From CAIWAH01 sp043755815 (GTDB taxonomy: Bacteria; Verrucomicrobiota; Verrucomicrobiia; Limisphaerales; UBA9464): 7,329 nucleotides of DNA. This document shows, piece by piece, positions 1-5,759 of this stretch (position 1 is the first letter of the stretch; each line of letters starts with the position of its first letter). The notes under the pieces were generated by a model, which worked only from the letters and a program-made list of their open reading frames with translations, was not told where the DNA came from and searched no databases. Both the position numbers and the translations under genes were made by a program. The DNA lies in contig JAYUSF010000057.1 in NCBI GenBank assembly GCA_043755815.1, positions 1 through 7,329 on the forward strand. The letters run 5' to 3'.

Positions 1-1391
1 ATGCCATCCTTGTCGTTACCCTGCTCGATGACCGCCTGAAGCGTGCGCGTGACGCCAATGCCGTAGCAGCCCATTACCGAGGGGGCGCGCTGGCCTTTCT
101 CGTCAAGGAAGGTGGCGTTGAGCTTCTCGCTGTATTTCGTGCCGAGCTTGAAGACGTGGCCGACCTCGATGGCGCGGCGAATCTTCAGCACCTGGGCGCA
201 CTTGGGACAGGGTTCGCCGGCCTTGACGGTCCGCAGGTCAAACCAGTCGGTCACCGTGACATCGCGTTCCATCGACACGTTGCGGAAGTGGAAGCCATCC
301 TCATTCGCCCCGGTGGTCATGTCATTCGCGCCGCGCAGGCGTTCATCGGCCAGGACCCGGACGTCCTTGGGAACATTTACGACCGCGCCGAGTGAGCCCG
401 GCTTCGCGCCGAGCAACGCGACGATTTCGTCCGCCGTCGCCGGCCGCGCCGCGACCGCGCCGGTTCGGGCCATGAACTTCGCCTCATTCAACTGGTCGTC
501 CCCACGGATCAGCACAAGCACCGGCAGGCTGTCGGCGACATAAATGAGGGTCTTGATCTGTCGGTTGGCGCCGATCTTGTAGGGCTCCTTGCCCAGCGCT
601 TCGATGCTGACCACGCCGGGCGTCGCGAACTTCTCAACGGCCACACCCAGTTCGCGGGCGGCGGTCTTGGGCAGGCCGCTGGTCGCCTTCTCGATGTTCG
701 CCGCGTAGTTGCACGCCTCGCAGTAAACCACGTCGTTCTCGCCGGTTTCCGCCGGCACCATAAACTCGTGCGAATAGTTGCCGCCAATGATGCCGGTGTC
801 GGCCTCGACCGGAAACGTCTTCAAGCCGCACCGCGCGAAGATGCGCGTGTAGGCATCATACATCTTCCGGTAACTGGCCATGGCGCCTTCATCCGTGGTG
901 TCAAAGGAGTAGGCGTCCTTCATCAGGAACTCCTTGGCTCGCATCAGGCCGAAGCGGGGCCGGATCTCGTCACGGAACTTTGTGCCGATCTGGTAGAAGT
1001 TCTTGGGGAACTGCTTGTAGGAACTCAGCTCGTTCGCCGCGAGCGTCGTGATGACTTCCTCGGCGGTCGGACAGAGCGCCCACTCCTTCTGGGCGCGGTC
1101 CTTGACCTTGTAGAGCGCGTCCCGCATCGCCTCGTAACGGCCGGAAGCCTGCCAGATGTCCACGGGCTGCAGCAGCGGCATCGACACCTCGATGGCCCCG
1201 GCACGGTCCATCTCCTCCCGGACAATGCTGGCGATTTTGGTCAGGGCGCGCAGGCCCATCGGCAGAAAGGTGTAGAGTCCACCCGTCAGCTTGCGGACCA
1301 GTCCGGCGCGGAGCAGCAGTTGGTGCGACACGATTTCCGCGTCGGCCGGGGTTTCCTTGAGGGTGGGAATGAACGTCTGGGTCCAGCGCAT
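1..1391 (-). CDS. proS: Prolyl-tRNA synthetase, bacterial type with editing insert (C-terminus beyond the window)
   Basis: Class II aminoacyl-tRNA synthetase that charges tRNA-Pro with proline in the cytoplasm. Reading the minus strand from the ATG at 1391 gives 463 open codons running off the left edge. The N-terminus (LKETPADAEIVSHQLLLRAG, residues 11-30) closely matches E. coli ProRS. Motif 2 is at about 139-163 (FRDEIRPRFG, then MKDAYSF) and motif 3 at 441-449 (GCYGIGVTR). Between them, about 225-400, lies the INS (YbaK-like) domain that clears Ala-tRNA-Pro. K280 in RQIKTLIYV seems to match the E. coli editing lysine K279, and LIRGDDQLNEAKF is typical of that domain. A CPKC pair occurs at 396-399. 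Against about 570 residues in E. coli, roughly 110 residues (the anticodon-binding domain) are missing only because the window ends. No Shine-Dalgarno motif precedes the start. The FAH-family gene lies 82 bases upstream on the same strand, with a hairpin between them. The ProRS call is very secure. Confidence 0.97.
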   Translation of the reverse strand, partial: MRWTQTFIPTLKETPADAEIVSHQLLLRAGLVRKLTGGLYTFLPMGLRALTKIASIVREEMDRAGAIEVSMPLLQPVDIWQASGRYEAMRDALYKVKDRAQKEWALCPTAEEVITTLAANELSSYKQFPKNFYQIGTKFRDEIRPRFGLMRAKEFLMKDAYSFDTTDEGAMASYRKMYDAYTRIFARCGLKTFPVEADTGIIGGNYSHEFMVPAETGENDVVYCEACNYAANIEKATSGLPKTAARELGVAVEKFATPGVVSIEALGKEPYKIGANRQIKTLIYVADSLPVLVLIRGDDQLNEAKFMARTGAVAARPATADEIVALLGAKPGSLGAVVNVPKDVRVLADERLRGANDMTTGANEDGFHFRNVSMERDVTVTDWFDLRTVKAGEPCPKCAQVLKIRRAIEVGHVFKLGTKYSEKLNATFLDEKGQRAPSVMGCYGIGVTRTLQAVIEQGNDKDG

Positions 1392-1411
1392 GTTCGAAAA
1401 ATAGAGTTCGG

Positions 1412-1456
1412 GAAACAAAGAGGCGCGGAGGTCGCTCTGAGCGGCACCCCGCGCCT
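1412..1456 (-). terminator. Terminator-like hairpin between the FAH-family gene and proS
   Basis: Read on the minus strand, a hairpin starts 17 bases after the FAH stop codon. The outer stem is perfect, AGGCGCGG (1421-1428) with CCGCGCCT (1449-1456). It continues inward as GGT/ACC and CGCT/AGCG around a CTG loop, with a one-base and a two-base bulge. It is followed by CTTTGTTTC (1420-1412), a weak and interrupted U-tract. This fits a moderate intrinsic terminator or attenuator at the end of the FAH gene. proS begins only about 20 bases further on, and I see no room for a good promoter, so termination may be partial and the two genes may share a transcript. Confidence 0.55.
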
Positions 1457-1473
1457 GAAAAAGAAGAGTGGGG

Positions 1474-2229
1474 CTATTTCACGGTGTTGACCAACGGGGC
1501 GAGTCCCTGGATACGGACTTCAAGCCGGTCACCCGATTCGATCGGACCGATGCCGCTGGGCGTTCCGGTCAGGATCACATCCCCCGGCAGCATCGTCATG
1601 TTGGTTGACACGAAACTGACGATGTCAAAGCAGTTGAAGATGAGCTGGCTGGTGTTGCTGTTCTGCCGGAGCTGACCGTTCTGGAACAGTTGGATGCTCA
1701 GGTTATGCGGGTCGATCTTGGTCTCGATGTAGGGCCCGAGCGGCGTGAACGTATCGAACGACTTGCAACGGGCCCATTGGCTCTCGGCGTTCTGGATCGT
1801 GCGGTCCGTGACGTCCTGGGCGGCGGTGTAGCCAAAAATGTAACGGGCGGCGGCGGCCGAGGTGACGTTTCGCATCCGGCGGCCAATGACGATGGCCAGC
1901 TCCGCCTCGAAGTCGGTCCGGTGATTGCCGAACGGAATCTCGATCTTGGTGCCGTCGGCGATCAGCGAGGTGGTGGCCTTCAGCCAGAACAGCGGCTCCT
2001 TGGGCAGCGGCTTTCCCGTTTCCCGGGCATGATCGGCATAGTTCAGCCCCACGGCGATGACCTTTGACGGGGTGACCGGCACCAGCGTCTTCACGCCCTT
2101 GAGCATGGTCGGCTTCTTATCAAAAGACGGCGAACCAAAGACATCCCCGATCAGCTTGAACAGCTCACCGTCGACGACTTTGGCATAAAATATTTCGTCC
2201 CCTTTTTGGAAACGCCCAATGGCTGCCAT
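1474..2229 (-). CDS. Fumarylacetoacetate hydrolase (FAH) family protein, 251 aa
   Basis: Metal-dependent enzyme of the FAH / HpcE / FAHD1 superfamily, whose members cleave or isomerise C-C bonds next to keto acids (acylpyruvases, oxaloacetate decarboxylases, 2-hydroxyhepta-2,4-dienedioate isomerases). Residues 1-50 resemble the small N-terminal domain of the roughly 250-280 residue members. The catalytic barrel starts at KVIAVGLNYADHARE (56-70). Its H67 and E70 match the His-Glu pair described for FAHD1. The metal ligands look intact: E108 and E110 in DFEAELAIVIG, and D139 in QDVTDR. K156 in CKSFDTFTPLGP fits the conserved lysine, and GDVILTGTPSGIG (216-228) is the signature near the end. Length is normal and no frameshift is seen. 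The start is the ATG at 2229, with no Shine-Dalgarno motif. proS lies downstream on the same strand. The family is secure; the substrate cannot be told from sequence, and the proS context gives no pathway clue. Confidence 0.92.
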   Translation of the reverse strand: MAAIGRFQKGDEIFYAKVVDGELFKLIGDVFGSPSFDKKPTMLKGVKTLVPVTPSKVIAVGLNYADHARETGKPLPKEPLFWLKATTSLIADGTKIEIPFGNHRTDFEAELAIVIGRRMRNVTSAAAARYIFGYTAAQDVTDRTIQNAESQWARCKSFDTFTPLGPYIETKIDPHNLSIQLFQNGQLRQNSNTSQLIFNCFDIVSFVSTNMTMLPGDVILTGTPSGIGPIESGDRLEVRIQGLAPLVNTVK

Positions 2230-2349
2230 GACGGGGATAGGCGTAACAAATCCGGACTTGACGGGGCAAGGCCAATCGTTCCCCGAGGCAGAATCATTCG
2301 GGCCGGAATCCGGGATTTACCCGGCTTCAAAACCCGCGCGCCGGTCCAA

Positions 2350-2369
2350 CCTACGTAGGATTACGTAGG
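2350..2369. promoter_or_regulatory. Direct repeat TACGTAGG x2 in the divergent gap (possible operator)
   Basis: TACGTAGG occurs at 2352-2359 and again at 2362-2369, exactly 10 bases apart, about one helical turn. The first copy is part of the perfect palindrome CCTACGTAGG (2350-2359). The pair lies in the 173-base gap between the FAH gene (start 2229, minus) and the secreted-protein gene (start 2403, plus), 33 bases before the latter. Same-face spacing and the divergent setting fit a protein-binding site, but no promoter boxes can be placed with confidence and no regulator gene is nearby. It could be chance. Confidence 0.3.
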
Positions 2370-2402
2370 GCGGGTCCGCAAATCCCCACGTCCAATGCCT
2401 TC

Positions 2403-3509
2403 GTGAAATCGCTCCATTTTCGTCAAAACCTTGCGCTCGCCATCTCCGGATTGTTGCTCGCCACCGGCACCGTTCAGGCCGGTTTGCTGGGCAAGATCGC
2501 CAAGCTGGCCGAAAAGAAACCGGTGCCCTTTGACCTGCAAGCCGCGCCTGAGGCGCTGGCCAAGGACTACCTGAAACTCGACAAGCTGGACGGCCTGAAG
2601 GGGCTCAAGCGGGTCGCCTTTCCCGCCTTCCAGGTTGAATTCGAGATTGAGAGCAACGAAAACGCCACCTCCGTGGCCCGTCAGGTCGGTGAAGGCGGCG
2701 GCGCCCAGGCGTCGGTCAGCACCCGGTATTTCCTGAAAGGCACCGATGACGCCCTGTGCCAGAAAATCACCGATGATCTCTACGCCGCCGTCGTGGCCCA
2801 GATGCAGGAGGCCGGCCTGGAAGTCGTGCCGCTGGACGCCGTCAAGGCCGCCCCGAGTTGGTCCAAGTTGCCCCTGAAGCCGACCCCTTTCAAAATCGAC
2901 AAGAGCAAGCACGACTCGGTGTTCTGCGCGCCCCAAGGCATGCAGACCTACTTCCGCCCGGGCGACCAGCGGTTGGAGTTCGGCGGCCTCTCCTTCAGCG
3001 GACTCGACTGGAACGGCGTCGGCAAATCGCTGGCGACCGACCTCGATGCGGCCCTGATTGAGGCCCGTTTTGTCGTCACCTTCTGCGACCTCGAAGGCAG
3101 CAAGCAGGGCTTCTGGGCGACTTACGGCACCACCGCCAACGCCTCGGTCAAAAGCACCCTCGCCCTCACCTTCCTGCCGGGAGAGACGCGCTTCTGGGTC
3201 CAGCCCCGGGATTCAAAGGCCTCCATGTTCAATCCCCAGAACCACATTGCCCTGACCCTCAAGCACCCGGTCATGGCCGGCAAACAGCTCTTCGAGGTGA
3301 AGGACATCACGACCACCGGCCAAAAGCTCGGTGACGCCGCAGTCACCGCCCTCGGGGTCATGTCGTCGCTGAGCGGCGGGCGGAACATGAGCAGCCGCAC
3401 CAAACAATACGAAGCCCACGTGGACGGTGCCGAATACGCCGAAGTGACCAAAACCTACGGCGAAGCGGTCGCGAAGATGTTCGTCAGCCAGTTGAAGCTT
3501 TCCAAATAG
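2403..3509 (+). CDS. Secreted protein of unknown function, 368 aa
   Basis: I do not recognise a named family. The start is probably the GTG at 2403, because it gives a complete Sec signal peptide: K2 and R7, a hydrophobic core at about 10-22, and a likely cleavage after A26 (TVQA before GLLGK). An ATG at 2395 is out of frame and stops after three codons, overlapping the GTG. After a Lys/Leu-rich segment (27-68) comes a beta-rich domain (KRVAFPAFQVEFEIES, 69-84), a Gly-rich loop (96-101), and a helix with VVPLDAV (about 116-147). This last stretch loosely recalls the part of CsgG/TolB-like periplasmic proteins in which an amphipathic helix precedes a VV strand. The C-terminal half alternates strands and loops. 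There are no further membrane segments, so it is probably periplasmic or exported. It is the only gene of its transcript: the FAH gene diverges upstream and a strong terminator follows at 3655. Confidence 0.85.
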   Translation: MKSLHFRQNLALAISGLLLATGTVQAGLLGKIAKLAEKKPVPFDLQAAPEALAKDYLKLDKLDGLKGLKRVAFPAFQVEFEIESNENATSVARQVGEGGGAQASVSTRYFLKGTDDALCQKITDDLYAAVVAQMQEAGLEVVPLDAVKAAPSWSKLPLKPTPFKIDKSKHDSVFCAPQGMQTYFRPGDQRLEFGGLSFSGLDWNGVGKSLATDLDAALIEARFVVTFCDLEGSKQGFWATYGTTANASVKSTLALTFLPGETRFWVQPRDSKASMFNPQNHIALTLKHPVMAGKQLFEVKDITTTGQKLGDAAVTALGVMSSLSGGRNMSSRTKQYEAHVDGAEYAEVTKTYGEAVAKMFVSQLKLSK

Positions 3510-3520
3510 GCGCTCAGGAG

Positions 3521-3643
3521 TGTGATACCATTTCCCAGAGACAGTCGGTAACAACTGTGGGCGGTTTCCCCCGGAAACCGCTGCGGGTTGCGGGGCAACC
3601 CGCCCACGGTTTAGGCCGGATGTCTTCGGAAAATGGTATGACA
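3521..3643. repeat. 123-base palindrome of two inverted hairpin units (REP/BIME-like or Y-shaped element)
   Basis: Bases 3521-3581 align without gaps to the reverse complement of 3583-3643, with 46 of 61 positions identical by my count, centred on T3582. The outer ends are TGTGATACCATTT against TGTCATACCATTT. Each half contains its own perfect 9-bp hairpin with a 3-base loop: GCGGTTTCC/GGAAACCGC (3561-3581, loop CCC) and GCGGGTTGC/GCAACCCGC (3583-3603, loop GGG). The two hairpins differ at four positions that form two exchanged base pairs (T-A for G-C, and C-G for G-C), so pairing is kept. Both have GTGG directly outside the stem. It lies in the 212-base gap between two plus-strand genes, before the terminator. 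This fits a REP doublet (BIME), a small palindromic mobile element, or a folded 3'-UTR RNA. No flanking target duplication is seen. Confidence 0.8.
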
Positions 3644-3654
3644 ACCATAGGGTG

Positions 3655-3684
3655 GGCCGTCCCGGGCAACCGGGACGGCCTTTT
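3655..3684 (+). terminator. Intrinsic terminator after the 368-aa secreted-protein gene
   Basis: A perfect 11-bp stem, GGCCGTCCCGG (3655-3665) with CCGGGACGGCC (3670-3680), closes a GCAA tetraloop of the stable GNRA type. TTTT (3681-3684) follows at once. The form is that of a factor-independent terminator on the plus strand, 146 bases after the stop of the upstream gene. The next gene starts 38 bases later, which leaves little room for its own promoter, so some read-through or an attenuation role is possible. Confidence 0.88.
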
Positions 3685-3721
3685 CGCTGGCCGGGAACGG
3701 TGTCCGTTTCCACCCTGCGGC

Positions 3722-4549
3722 ATGTTCCTCCGTTGTTTAATTACCTGGCTGGCGTCCGCGACGCTCCTTTTTGCCGCCCCCGGCGCCCCGGCGCTGTCGT
3801 GGACCAACAACCTGCTCACCTTCCGCGACGCCCGGCTGCCCGGCGGCAAGCTCGACGTCTGGTATCTCGAAGCCTTCTGCCGCGCCGGCGGTCAGGCCCG
3901 CAAGTGGGACCAGACCAAGGTGCCCCACCGCACGGAACTGCTCTACTCGGCGCCCGACGGCTCGGAACTGCGCTTCCGGACCACGGTTGAACCGCAGGTT
4001 GAAGTCCTCCACGAAGTCCGCGCCGGCGAGGACGGACTCGACCTCACGTTCCTCCTGACCAATCGCGGCGAAACTCCATGGGACGTCCAGTGGTTTCAGC
4101 CCGCGTGCATCCGGGTTGCCGATTTCACCGGGCGCGATCAGCAGGGTTACCTTGCCCGCAGTTTTGTCTTCACCGCGGATGGACTGACCCCGCTCGACCG
4201 GATGAATCGGACCACCAACGCCCTCTACCTCGGCGGTCAGGTTTTCCTGCCACCCGGCATCCGGGCCGAGGATGCCAATCCGCGCCCGCTCGCCCGCAAC
4301 CGCGTGACCAATGGCCTGATCGGCTGCTTCTCCGCCGACAACCGTTGGCTGCTCGCCACCGCCAGCGACCGGACCTTCGAACTCTTCGAAGGCGTTTACG
4401 TGTGCCTGCACAGCGACCCGCTGATCGACGGCCTGAAACCCGGCGAAACCAAACGCCTCCGCCAAAAGCTCTACCTCCTGCCCAACGACCCCGCGGCGCT
4501 CGTCCGCCGGTATCGGGCTGACTTTCCGGAATCGAAGGAATGGTGGTGA
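3722..4549 (+). CDS. Secreted protein of unknown function, planctomycete/verrucomicrobial type, 275 aa
   Basis: I chose the ATG at 3722 over upstream in-frame starts because those lie in the palindrome and terminator, while 3722 gives a good signal peptide (R4, hydrophobic 5-18, likely cleavage after A24 in GAPA before LSW). The mature protein is beta-rich with many aromatics. Blocks that look conserved are VWYLEAFCR (46-54), RKWDQTKVPHRTELL (60-74), VLHEVRAGEDGLDLTF (95-110), WDVQWFQPACIRV (120-132), GGQVFLPPGIRAEDANPRP (171-189), GLIGCFSAD (198-206) and ELFEGVYVCLHSDP (220-233). From memory, similar orphans occur in Planctomycetes and Verrucomicrobia, and the pattern would suit a sugar-binding or mutarotase-like beta-sandwich, but that is a guess. 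H69, H97 and H230 sit in the strongest blocks and could be functional. No Shine-Dalgarno motif precedes the start. No catalytic motif is recognised. Confidence 0.83.
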   Translation: MFLRCLITWLASATLLFAAPGAPALSWTNNLLTFRDARLPGGKLDVWYLEAFCRAGGQARKWDQTKVPHRTELLYSAPDGSELRFRTTVEPQVEVLHEVRAGEDGLDLTFLLTNRGETPWDVQWFQPACIRVADFTGRDQQGYLARSFVFTADGLTPLDRMNRTTNALYLGGQVFLPPGIRAEDANPRPLARNRVTNGLIGCFSADNRWLLATASDRTFELFEGVYVCLHSDPLIDGLKPGETKRLRQKLYLLPNDPAALVRRYRADFPESKEWW

Positions 4550-4693
4550 GTCGCTGCCCACTGCGCTGCCGGCCAAAAAGTCTCAGCTCCTCGACTTCGG
4601 ACCATATGACCGACCGGGAGCAGGTTCGAACCGCTAAAGCTCGGCTTGCTGCCGGCTGCGCGAAGCTTCCCGGCGCCCGCAGTCGGCTTTGTC

Positions 4694-4728
4694 CTGCCTG
4701 AGGTCAGCGTTTGACCGGGCGCAGGCAG
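4694..4728. repeat. Imperfect hairpin in the convergent gap
   Basis: CTGCCTG (4694-4700) pairs with CAGGCAG (4722-4728), and inside it GGTCA (4702-4706) pairs with TGACC (4712-4716) around a GCGTT loop. The inner stem is offset by one base on the left and five on the right. No T-run follows on either strand, so a terminator is not supported. Its position 145 bases after the stop of the plus-strand gene would allow a 3'-end role. Confidence 0.4.
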
Positions 4729-4862
4729 CTCTGGGGTGCGCGTAGGCAGCGAAGAGCCTCGCGCAGGGAGGTTTTAGCCGCGGGCGCGCGGGTGAAGGGC
4801 TGCGCGCGGGCGGCTTCCGGGCGACCACAGGCGCAAAAGGGCTGTATTCAGGGACTTGTTGG

Positions 4863-4940
4863 GGCACCTACCCCCACCCTGTGGGGTGGGGGTGGCCACA
4901 TGGGCAGGTGGGGTGAGGTGCCACCGGGGTGGGGGGTGCC
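4863..4940. repeat. G-run-rich tract with 10-bp hairpin and three degenerate repeats
   Basis: A perfect hairpin ACCCCCACCC (4870-4879) with GGGTGGGGGT (4884-4893), loop TGTG, opens the tract. Six runs of three to six G follow on the plus strand: 4883-4886, 4888-4892, 4902-4904, 4910-4913, 4926-4929 and 4931-4936. Three similar units of about 17-18 bases can be aligned (4881-4897, 4905-4922, 4924-4940), each a GGGGT core ending in GGCC or GTGCC. GGCACCT at 4863-4869 is inverted as AGGTGCC at 4916-4922. The tract ends 20 bases past the stop of the minus-strand gene. It could form a G-quadruplex or a strong hairpin; no U-tract supports classic termination. Confidence 0.6.
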
Positions 4941-4960
4941 TTGCCAGGATCAGGTTTGAC

Positions 4961-5452
4961 TCAAGCGTGGGGCGGAGCTGGCGGGGTGGCCGGAGTTCCG
5001 GTCGGACCGTTGCCTTCAAAACGGGCCTTCAGGTCCTGATAGATGGCATCGGCGCCGGGCACGCCGCGTTTGGCGGCCTGCTTGGTGGTCTGATAAAAGG
5101 CGAGGGCGGCGGCGTAGGCTTCGCTGCCCACGGCAGTCTGGGTGTCCTGCACGCTTTGGGTGAGCTGGCCCACGGCGCGCAGCACTTCGCCCAACGCCTG
5201 GGCCAGCGCGAAATCCCGGTTGAGTTCGGCCACGTCGAGGTAGGGTGGCACCAGAGCCGGGGTGGTTTCGGCGTAGCTGAGCGCCTTGCTGACGAAGGGC
5301 GTGGTGCCGTCGGCCATCTTGGGCAGGCGGATGCGCTCGGCGTTGGTCAGGCTGATTAGGAAGGGCAGCAGCGCCCGGATTTCGCCGATCTTGGTCTGGA
5401 GTTGGGAGACGGCTGCGGCATCCAGCGCCGCGGAGATGTTGGAGTAAGGCAT
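4961..5452 (-). CDS. Conserved helical protein of unknown function, 163 aa
   Basis: I prefer the ATG at 5452 to a TTG at 5521 because the protein then begins MPYSNISAALDAAAVSQLQTKI, the form I recall for this family, and the extra 23 residues are low-complexity. It seems to be a small cytoplasmic all-alpha protein with no signal peptide or membrane segment. Recognisable blocks are IRALLPFLISLTNAERIRLPKM (25-46), an FVSKAL..A segment (53-60), LVPPYLDVAELNRDFALAQAL (66-86), GSEAYAAALAFYQTTKQAAKRGVPGADAIYQDLKARF (108-144), and a Pro/Gly/Thr-rich tail. From memory, proteins with LPKMGD, VPPYLD and GSEAY blocks are widespread in Bacteroidetes, Acidobacteria and Verrucomicrobia and have no assigned role. 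The gene stands alone, convergent with the secreted-protein gene ending at 4549. No Shine-Dalgarno motif precedes the start. Confidence 0.8.
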   Translation of the reverse strand: MPYSNISAALDAAAVSQLQTKIGEIRALLPFLISLTNAERIRLPKMADGTTPFVSKALSYAETTPALVPPYLDVAELNRDFALAQALGEVLRAVGQLTQSVQDTQTAVGSEAYAAALAFYQTTKQAAKRGVPGADAIYQDLKARFEGNGPTGTPATPPAPPHA

Positions 5453-5534
5453 GATGATTTTGGATAACGTTGTCTTCGGGGGAACGGGGATTTTCTTATG
5501 GGGCGAACCCGCCGCTGGCAAGCCTGACTTTTGC

Positions 5535-5600
5535 CCGGTGGCGCGAAGCTCCGGCTAAGCAAGCGAACCCACCAGCTCAGCGGGAGCTTCGCGCCACCGG
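5535..5600. repeat. Inverted repeat, 18-bp perfect arms extending to 26 bp
   Basis: CCGGTGGCGCGAAGCTCC (5535-5552) is perfectly inverted as GGAGCTTCGCGCCACCGG (5583-5600). Pairing goes on inward to 5560 and 5575 with two mismatches, leaving a 14-base loop (5561-5574). So long a perfect stem is not expected by chance. No T-run follows on either strand, and it sits between two gene starts, so a terminator is unlikely. The ten bases GCGCGAAGCT recur at 4658-4667. A dispersed intergenic palindrome (REP-like or a non-autonomous mobile repeat) or a regulatory site are the main options. Confidence 0.8.
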
Positions 5601-5728
5601 ACTGAAGCCCCCCGCTCGGGAAGAACCGTGAACTAAAACTTGAAGGCGCCACGTCTGCCCGTTCACGCTCTGCGCCGAAGTCCAAATCAGATCATCCGAC
5701 CAGAAGACCCTTACCTCACATATTTTCG

Positions 5729-5746
5729 CGTAGCCAATCGGCTACG
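5729..5746. repeat. Short hairpin CGTAGCC/GGCTACG
   Basis: CGTAGCC (5729-5735) pairs with GGCTACG (5740-5746) around an AATC loop. A TATTTTCG run lies just to its left, but no T-run follows the stem on either strand, so it is not a terminator of usual form. It lies 13 bases before the larger hairpin at 5760 and may belong to the same leader structure. Confidence 0.45.
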
Positions 5747-5759
5747 GTCTCTACTGGAA

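Larger units (their letters stand above)
4550..4960. other. 411-base gene-free stretch between convergent genes
   Basis: No convincing gene is seen: the open frames here are short, Arg/Ala/Gly-rich and typical of GC-rich noncoding DNA. It contains one fair hairpin, CTGCCTG (4694-4700) with CAGGCAG (4722-4728) and an inner GGTCA/TGACC, without a U-tract. A very GC-rich block at about 4770-4830 could pair in many ways. A 10-base word, GCGCGAAGCT (4658-4667), recurs in the inverted repeat at 5541-5550. The right end is the G-rich tract listed separately. No clear terminator is found for either flanking gene. Confidence 0.5.

Noticed and set aside
768..1490. 240-codon open frame on the plus strand opposite proS
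   Set aside because: It is the antisense shadow of proS, which is an unmistakable gene; the encoded protein resembles nothing known.
2310..2324. Small hairpin CCGGG/CCCGG with ATTTA loop in the divergent gap
   Set aside because: A 5-bp stem is common by chance in GC-rich DNA and no function is suggested by its position.
2395..2406. Three-codon ATG ORF overlapping the GTG start at 2403, as a translational control leader
   Set aside because: Too short to separate from chance; there is no Shine-Dalgarno motif or conservation evidence.
3557..3721. Upstream in-frame extension of the 275-aa secreted protein (55 more residues from a GTG at 3557)
   Set aside because: It would run through the palindrome and the intrinsic terminator and bury the signal peptide; the ATG at 3722 is much more likely.
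3737..4576. 279-codon open frame on the minus strand opposite the 275-aa secreted protein
   Set aside because: GC-rich coding DNA often leaves the opposite strand open. The plus-strand frame has a signal peptide and conserved-looking blocks; this one has neither.
4601..4686. A tRNA-like T-arm (GGTTCGAACC at 4623-4632), best on the minus strand with a 5-bp stem and a partial acceptor pairing
   Set aside because: The best fold is only about 65 bases, the first acceptor pair is mismatched and no proper D or anticodon arm forms. GGTTCGAACC is itself a palindrome and can arise by chance. A tRNAscan-SE run would settle it.
4634..4959. Short open frames in the 4550-4960 stretch as possible small genes
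   Set aside because: They are Arg/Ala/Gly-rich with no start-site support and no domain pattern, as expected for noncoding GC-rich DNA.
5453..5521. N-terminal extension of the 163-aa helical protein from a TTG at 5521
   Set aside because: The extra residues are low-complexity and lack the family-like start; the ATG at 5452 fits better.
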